A DNA stretch of 8,539 bases from Caldifarciminota bacterium 4484_100 (GTDB taxonomy: Bacteria; Hydrothermota; Tepidihabitantia; SM23-42), in the NCBI GenBank assembly GCA_002049785.1, contig MUKB01000050.1:1-8539 (forward strand), given 5' to 3'. The notes under the pieces are model-generated. The model did no database searches and was not told the DNA's origin. It saw nothing but the letters and a program-made list of their open reading frames with translations. Every line of letters starts with the position of its first letter. Positions within the stretch are counted from its first letter, which is position 1. A program made the translations under genes and the position numbers. Shown in pieces: positions 5,994 through 8,539 of this stretch.

Positions 5994-8005
5994 TTATCTT
6001 TTTATACCAAATAGGTCCAGGATAAAGGCATATTCGAATGCGATATCCTTGAGATATTCGTATCTACCTGAAGGCCCGCTGTGTCCTGCCCCCATCTCGG
6101 TTTTGAGGAGCAGAATATTATTGTCGGTCTTTAATGACCGCAATCTTGCGGTCCACTTTGCGGCCTCCCAGTAACCGACCCTTGTATCATTCCAATCCGC
6201 CTGGACTAAGATATTGGGGTAGGCCTGGGCTTTTATATTATCATAGGGTGAATACGCCCTTATCAGATCATAGTATCGCTTATTATTCGGGTTTCCCCAT
6301 TCATTATATTCAAGCACTGTTAGGGGTAATGATGGATCGAGCATCGTATTGAGGACATCAACAAACGGAACATTCAATACCGCTCCGAAAAATAGCTCTG
6401 GTCGCATATTGAGCACCGCTCCGATGAGCATTCCACCCGCACTTCCACCTGAAATTATAAGGTGCTGGGGATCGGTGTATCCATTGTCGATCAGATATTC
6501 TGCACAGCAGATGAAGTCGGTGAAGGTGTTGGTTTTGTTCAACAACCTTCCCTGGTCATACCAGAAACGGCCCATCTCACCACCGCCACGGATATGGGCG
6601 ATTGCATAGATGAAACCACGGTCCAGAAGGCTCAGGCGTCGGGATGAGAAGTACGGTTCGAAACTTGCTCCATACGCACCATAACCGGTCAACAGGAGAG
6701 GATTCTTGCCGTTCTTTTTAATCCCCTTTTTATAGACGAGCGATATCGGAATTGCGGTTCCATCAAGGGCCCGGGCAAATAACCGAACCGACTGGTAGTT
6801 ATTGCGGTCATAGCCATGCACCACATACTCTTTCTTCAATACTCTCTTACGGATTTTCATATTATAGTCGAAAACTGAATGTGGAGTGGTTAGTGAGCTG
6901 TAATTGAAACGCAATGTATCGGTATTAAATTCAGGGTTCTGACCGGGCCAGAGGGTATACACCTCTTCAGGGAAATTTACAAGATAGGAGTTTCGGTCCT
7001 TTAGGTTGATGATGAGAATCTTTTTTAACCCCTTTATCCTTTCGTAGACGACAAGATAGTTTTTGAAGGTTTCGATTCCTTCAAGGATCGTTGAATCATT
7101 TTCCGGGATAATTAATGAGAAGTTTTCCTCTGAGATTTTCGATACTGGAACCTGTAGAAGTTTGAAATTCTTTGCGTCTTCATTGGTCAGGATGAAGAAA
7201 TGGTTCTGGTGGTGGGCAACATAATACTCGACCTCTGGACGGCGCGGCTTGATTATTTTGAATCTGCCGAAGGGATGGTCTGCGGCCAAAAAAGCGATTT
7301 CGGTTGTGGTATGGGTGCTCGATTCCAACAATATATATTGCTCATCCTTGGTCTTGGATAGGTCGAGATAGAATGCTGGATCGAGTTCAGAATAGACGAG
7401 CTGGTCAGTCTTTGGTGGATTGAAGAGGCTGTGTCGGAATACTCTGTTCGGTCGCTGTGTGCTGTCGAGTGTAGTATAAAATATTGTTTTGTTGTCATTT
7501 GCCCAGATGAGTCAACTGTATAGGCAAGGTAGCGATTGTTAGGACTGACCTGAATAGCACCGATGTCGCAGTAATTTTTTTCAGCCCCAAGTCTATTCTG
7601 ATCCAGTATGACCTCTTCTATATTATTGAGGGTCTTATATTTTCTACAGTATATCGGATACTCCTTCCCTTTTTCTGTGCGTGTGTAGTAATAGTAGTCT
7701 TTCTTCTTCACGGGAACAGTAGTATCGGTTTCTTCTATGCGTGCAAGCATTTCCTTATATAATATCTTCTGCAGAGAGATGGTGTGTGCCATAACCTTTT
7801 GGGTATAGTCGTTTTCAGCCTCAAGGTATTTAACCACACGCGGGTCATTCCGATTACGTAGCCAGTAGTAGTCATCAACTTTTATTTCATTGAATAGGGT
7901 ATCAACCCTGGGAATTTTCAGGGCCCTGGGTGGGGTGATAACCGAGGTGAAGTTAAGCGCTAAAAGAATGAAGAATAAGAGAAACAGACCTTTTCTCATT
8001 TTCAT
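5994..8005 (-). pseudogene. ptrB: Exported oligopeptidase B (S9A family), disrupted by an internal deletion and frameshift
   Basis: Oligopeptidase B cleaves peptides after basic residues. Frame 1 runs from the ATG at 8005: a signal peptide (MKMRKGLFLLFFILLAL...), then family sequence VDDYYWLRNRNDPRVVKYLE to SPNNRYLAYTVDS, which ends near 7508. Beyond that it reads unrelated sequence to a stop at 7253. Homology resumes in another frame at TGG 7505 (WANDNKTIFYTTLDSTQRPN) and continues to the stop at 5994. A stop in this second frame at 7514-7512 prevents read-in from upstream. The catalytic domain is complete: Ser in GGSAGG (6443-6441), Asp in WNDTR (6188-6186) and His in GAGHSGPSGR (6083-6081). 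Against E. coli PtrB about 30 propeller residues are missing at the junction, so bases were lost rather than simply slipped; the frame change requires a loss of 3n+1 bp. E. coli PtrB is cytosolic, whereas this copy is exported. The gene could be a real pseudogene or an assembly error. Calling it OpB rather than prolyl oligopeptidase rests on LLDRGFIYAIAHIRGGGEMG and PFVDVLNTMLD. Confidence 0.9.
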
Positions 8006-8013
8006 ATGCTTCT

Positions 8014-8041
8014 ATTTTATATCAAACACTTCTAAAGTCAA
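8014..8041 (-). promoter_or_regulatory. Promoter of the oligopeptidase-lipoprotein operon
   Basis: TTGACT (8041-8036) and TAAAAT (8019-8014) are spaced by 16 bp on the minus strand, 8 bp before the ATG at 8005. No SD is present in AGAAGCAT. Transcription is therefore expected to start within about 0-2 nt of the ATG, as predicted for thrS and the EamA operon. An alternative -10 reading TATAAA overlaps two bases upstream but would leave only a 14-bp spacer. Confidence 0.65.
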
Positions 8042-8080
8042 GCGATTTAATACTTTATGACTTCTTTCTGAATAACCTGG

Positions 8081-8100
8081 TTCATTCTGCGCAGTATGAA
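8081..8100. repeat. 20-bp near-perfect palindrome between the HEAT gene and the peptidase promoter
   Basis: TTCATTCTGC GCAGTATGAA is symmetrical at 9 of 10 base pairs; only the T/T pair at position 6 from each end breaks it. There is no central loop, so a regulator-binding site is more plausible than an RNA hairpin. No T-run follows on either strand to make it a terminator. It lies 11 bp after the HEAT gene stop and about 40 bp upstream of the -35 box of the peptidase promoter, a common position for an activator site. The rest of this 105-bp gap holds only the promoter. Confidence 0.35.
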
Positions 8101-8110
8101 AAACTTTACG

Positions 8111-8539
8111 CTATGGGGATTCAGCAGTTTCTTTTTCGAACTTTTTCAAAACCTTCTGGGCAGTGGAGGCGACAAACTGGTCTTTATGCTGGGTTGCCTG
8201 ATTAAGGGCCTCAATCGCTTCTGGAGTGCCAATTTCAGCAAGGGCATTGAGCGCCGCTTCTTTGGTACGAATAAGGAGGTTGGCCTTGAACAGTGCGCCT
8301 TCGTTGAGAATTTCTGAAAGTGGTATTACTGCTGAGTTGTCTCCCAGCTTACCTAAGACATTGATGATCTCCCGACGGAATTTTTCTTCATTTTCATTGG
8401 GGATACTCTTGCGCTTTTTTAGCCATCCTATTACCTCAGGAAGTTTCTGCTGGACATCTTCTTTTTCCAGATGGCGCATTGCCTCAAGCACGACTCGGGG
8501 ATATTTGCTATCCAATGCCTTTATGAAATATTGCCTGGA
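8111..8539 (-). CDS. HEAT-repeat protein, C-terminal part (cut by window edge)
   Basis: The reading frame is open to the right edge, so the start is missing; 142 C-terminal residues are visible. The sequence is helical and repetitive in the HEAT/PBS-lyase style: YPRVVLEAMRHLEKEDV, then KFRREIINVLGKLGDNSAVI with PLSEILNE, then TKEAALNALAEIGTPEAIEA and LNQATQHKDQFVASTAQKVL. Each unit pairs an amphipathic helix with the (A/V)LxxLGD/G-T-PEAI-PL turn. Such repeats form a curved scaffold for protein binding, so no enzymatic function can be assigned. A TTG at 8515-8513 could serve as a start, but the frame upstream of it (SRQYFIKAL) reads as repeat sequence, so I treat the gene as 5'-truncated. It ends in a polar tail (EKETAESP). 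The next gene, the peptidase, has its own promoter. Confidence 0.82.
   Translation of the reverse strand, partial: SRQYFIKALDSKYPRVVLEAMRHLEKEDVQQKLPEVIGWLKKRKSIPNENEEKFRREIINVLGKLGDNSAVIPLSEILNEGALFKANLLIRTKEAALNALAEIGTPEAIEALNQATQHKDQFVASTAQKVLKKFEKETAESP

Noticed and set aside
7253..7502. Tail of the first peptidase frame (GQMTTKQYF... onward) as a novel C-terminal domain
   Set aside because: The same bases in another frame encode clear oligopeptidase B sequence, so this tail is out-of-frame reading past the deletion.
7500..7515. Programmed ribosomal frameshift in the peptidase
   Set aside because: No slippery heptamer or following pseudoknot was seen, and about 30 family residues are missing, which a frameshift alone cannot explain.
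8042..8110. Intrinsic terminator after the HEAT gene
   Set aside because: The only symmetric element is the loopless palindrome at 8081-8100, and it is not followed by a T-run on the minus strand.
8096..8317. 73-codon plus-strand frame opposite the HEAT gene
   Set aside because: It is antisense to a repeat protein with clear periodicity and has no SD or promoter; treated as a shadow.

Overview
The window looks like chromosomal DNA from a diderm-type bacterium. It holds the conserved translation cluster thrS-infC-rpmI-rplT-pheS, a GlmU-like gene of the alternative type followed by cmk, a lipoprotein with a lipobox, and an oligopeptidase B with a signal peptide. The alternative GlmU type is familiar from Bacteroidetes/FCB bacteria and several candidate phyla. 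An uncultivated FCB-like or candidate-phylum lineage (for example WOR-3/Stahlbacteria) is my best guess, at low confidence. I see no phage, transposon, CRISPR array, tRNA or rRNA.

Layout. (1) Positions 1-3220, minus strand: thrS, infC, rpmI, rplT and the first 56 codons of pheS, packed with overlaps or tiny gaps. thrS has a perfect-consensus sigma-70-type promoter only 7 bp from its ATG, so its mRNA is probably leaderless. infC appears to start at an AUU codon that shares one base with the thrS stop codon. A second perfect-consensus promoter sits between rpmI and rplT and would give rplT-pheS its own transcript. (2) A 134-bp divergent intergenic region (3186-3319) carries the thrS promoter, a 9-bp inverted repeat centred on its -35 box, and the promoter of the plus-strand operon. 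(3) Positions 3320-5531, plus strand: a half-size EamA/DMT membrane protein, the GlmU-like protein and cytidylate kinase. All three overlap, and none has a recognisable Shine-Dalgarno sequence. (4) Positions 5535-8041, minus strand: an exported oligopeptidase B gene broken by an internal deletion of about 90 bp plus frameshift, followed at 9 bp by a small lipoprotein gene. (5) Positions 8042-8110: a short intergenic region with a 20-bp near-perfect palindrome. (6) Positions 8111-8539: the C-terminal part of a HEAT-repeat protein.

How the genes work together. The left cluster supplies translation: two tRNA synthetases, initiation factor 3 and ribosomal proteins L35 and L20. The middle operon joins a likely amino-sugar nucleotide enzyme with pyrimidine nucleotide supply. 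The right operon encodes cell-envelope proteins.

The most interesting layer is regulatory. Three promoters (thrS, the EamA operon, the peptidase) share a TTGAC(A/T) - 16 bp - TATAAT/TAAAAT layout with only 5-8 bp to the ATG, which implies leaderless mRNAs. Downstream genes use either strong SD sites or stop/start overlaps. I found no clear novel multi-gene system. The findings below are local features that deserve a check.
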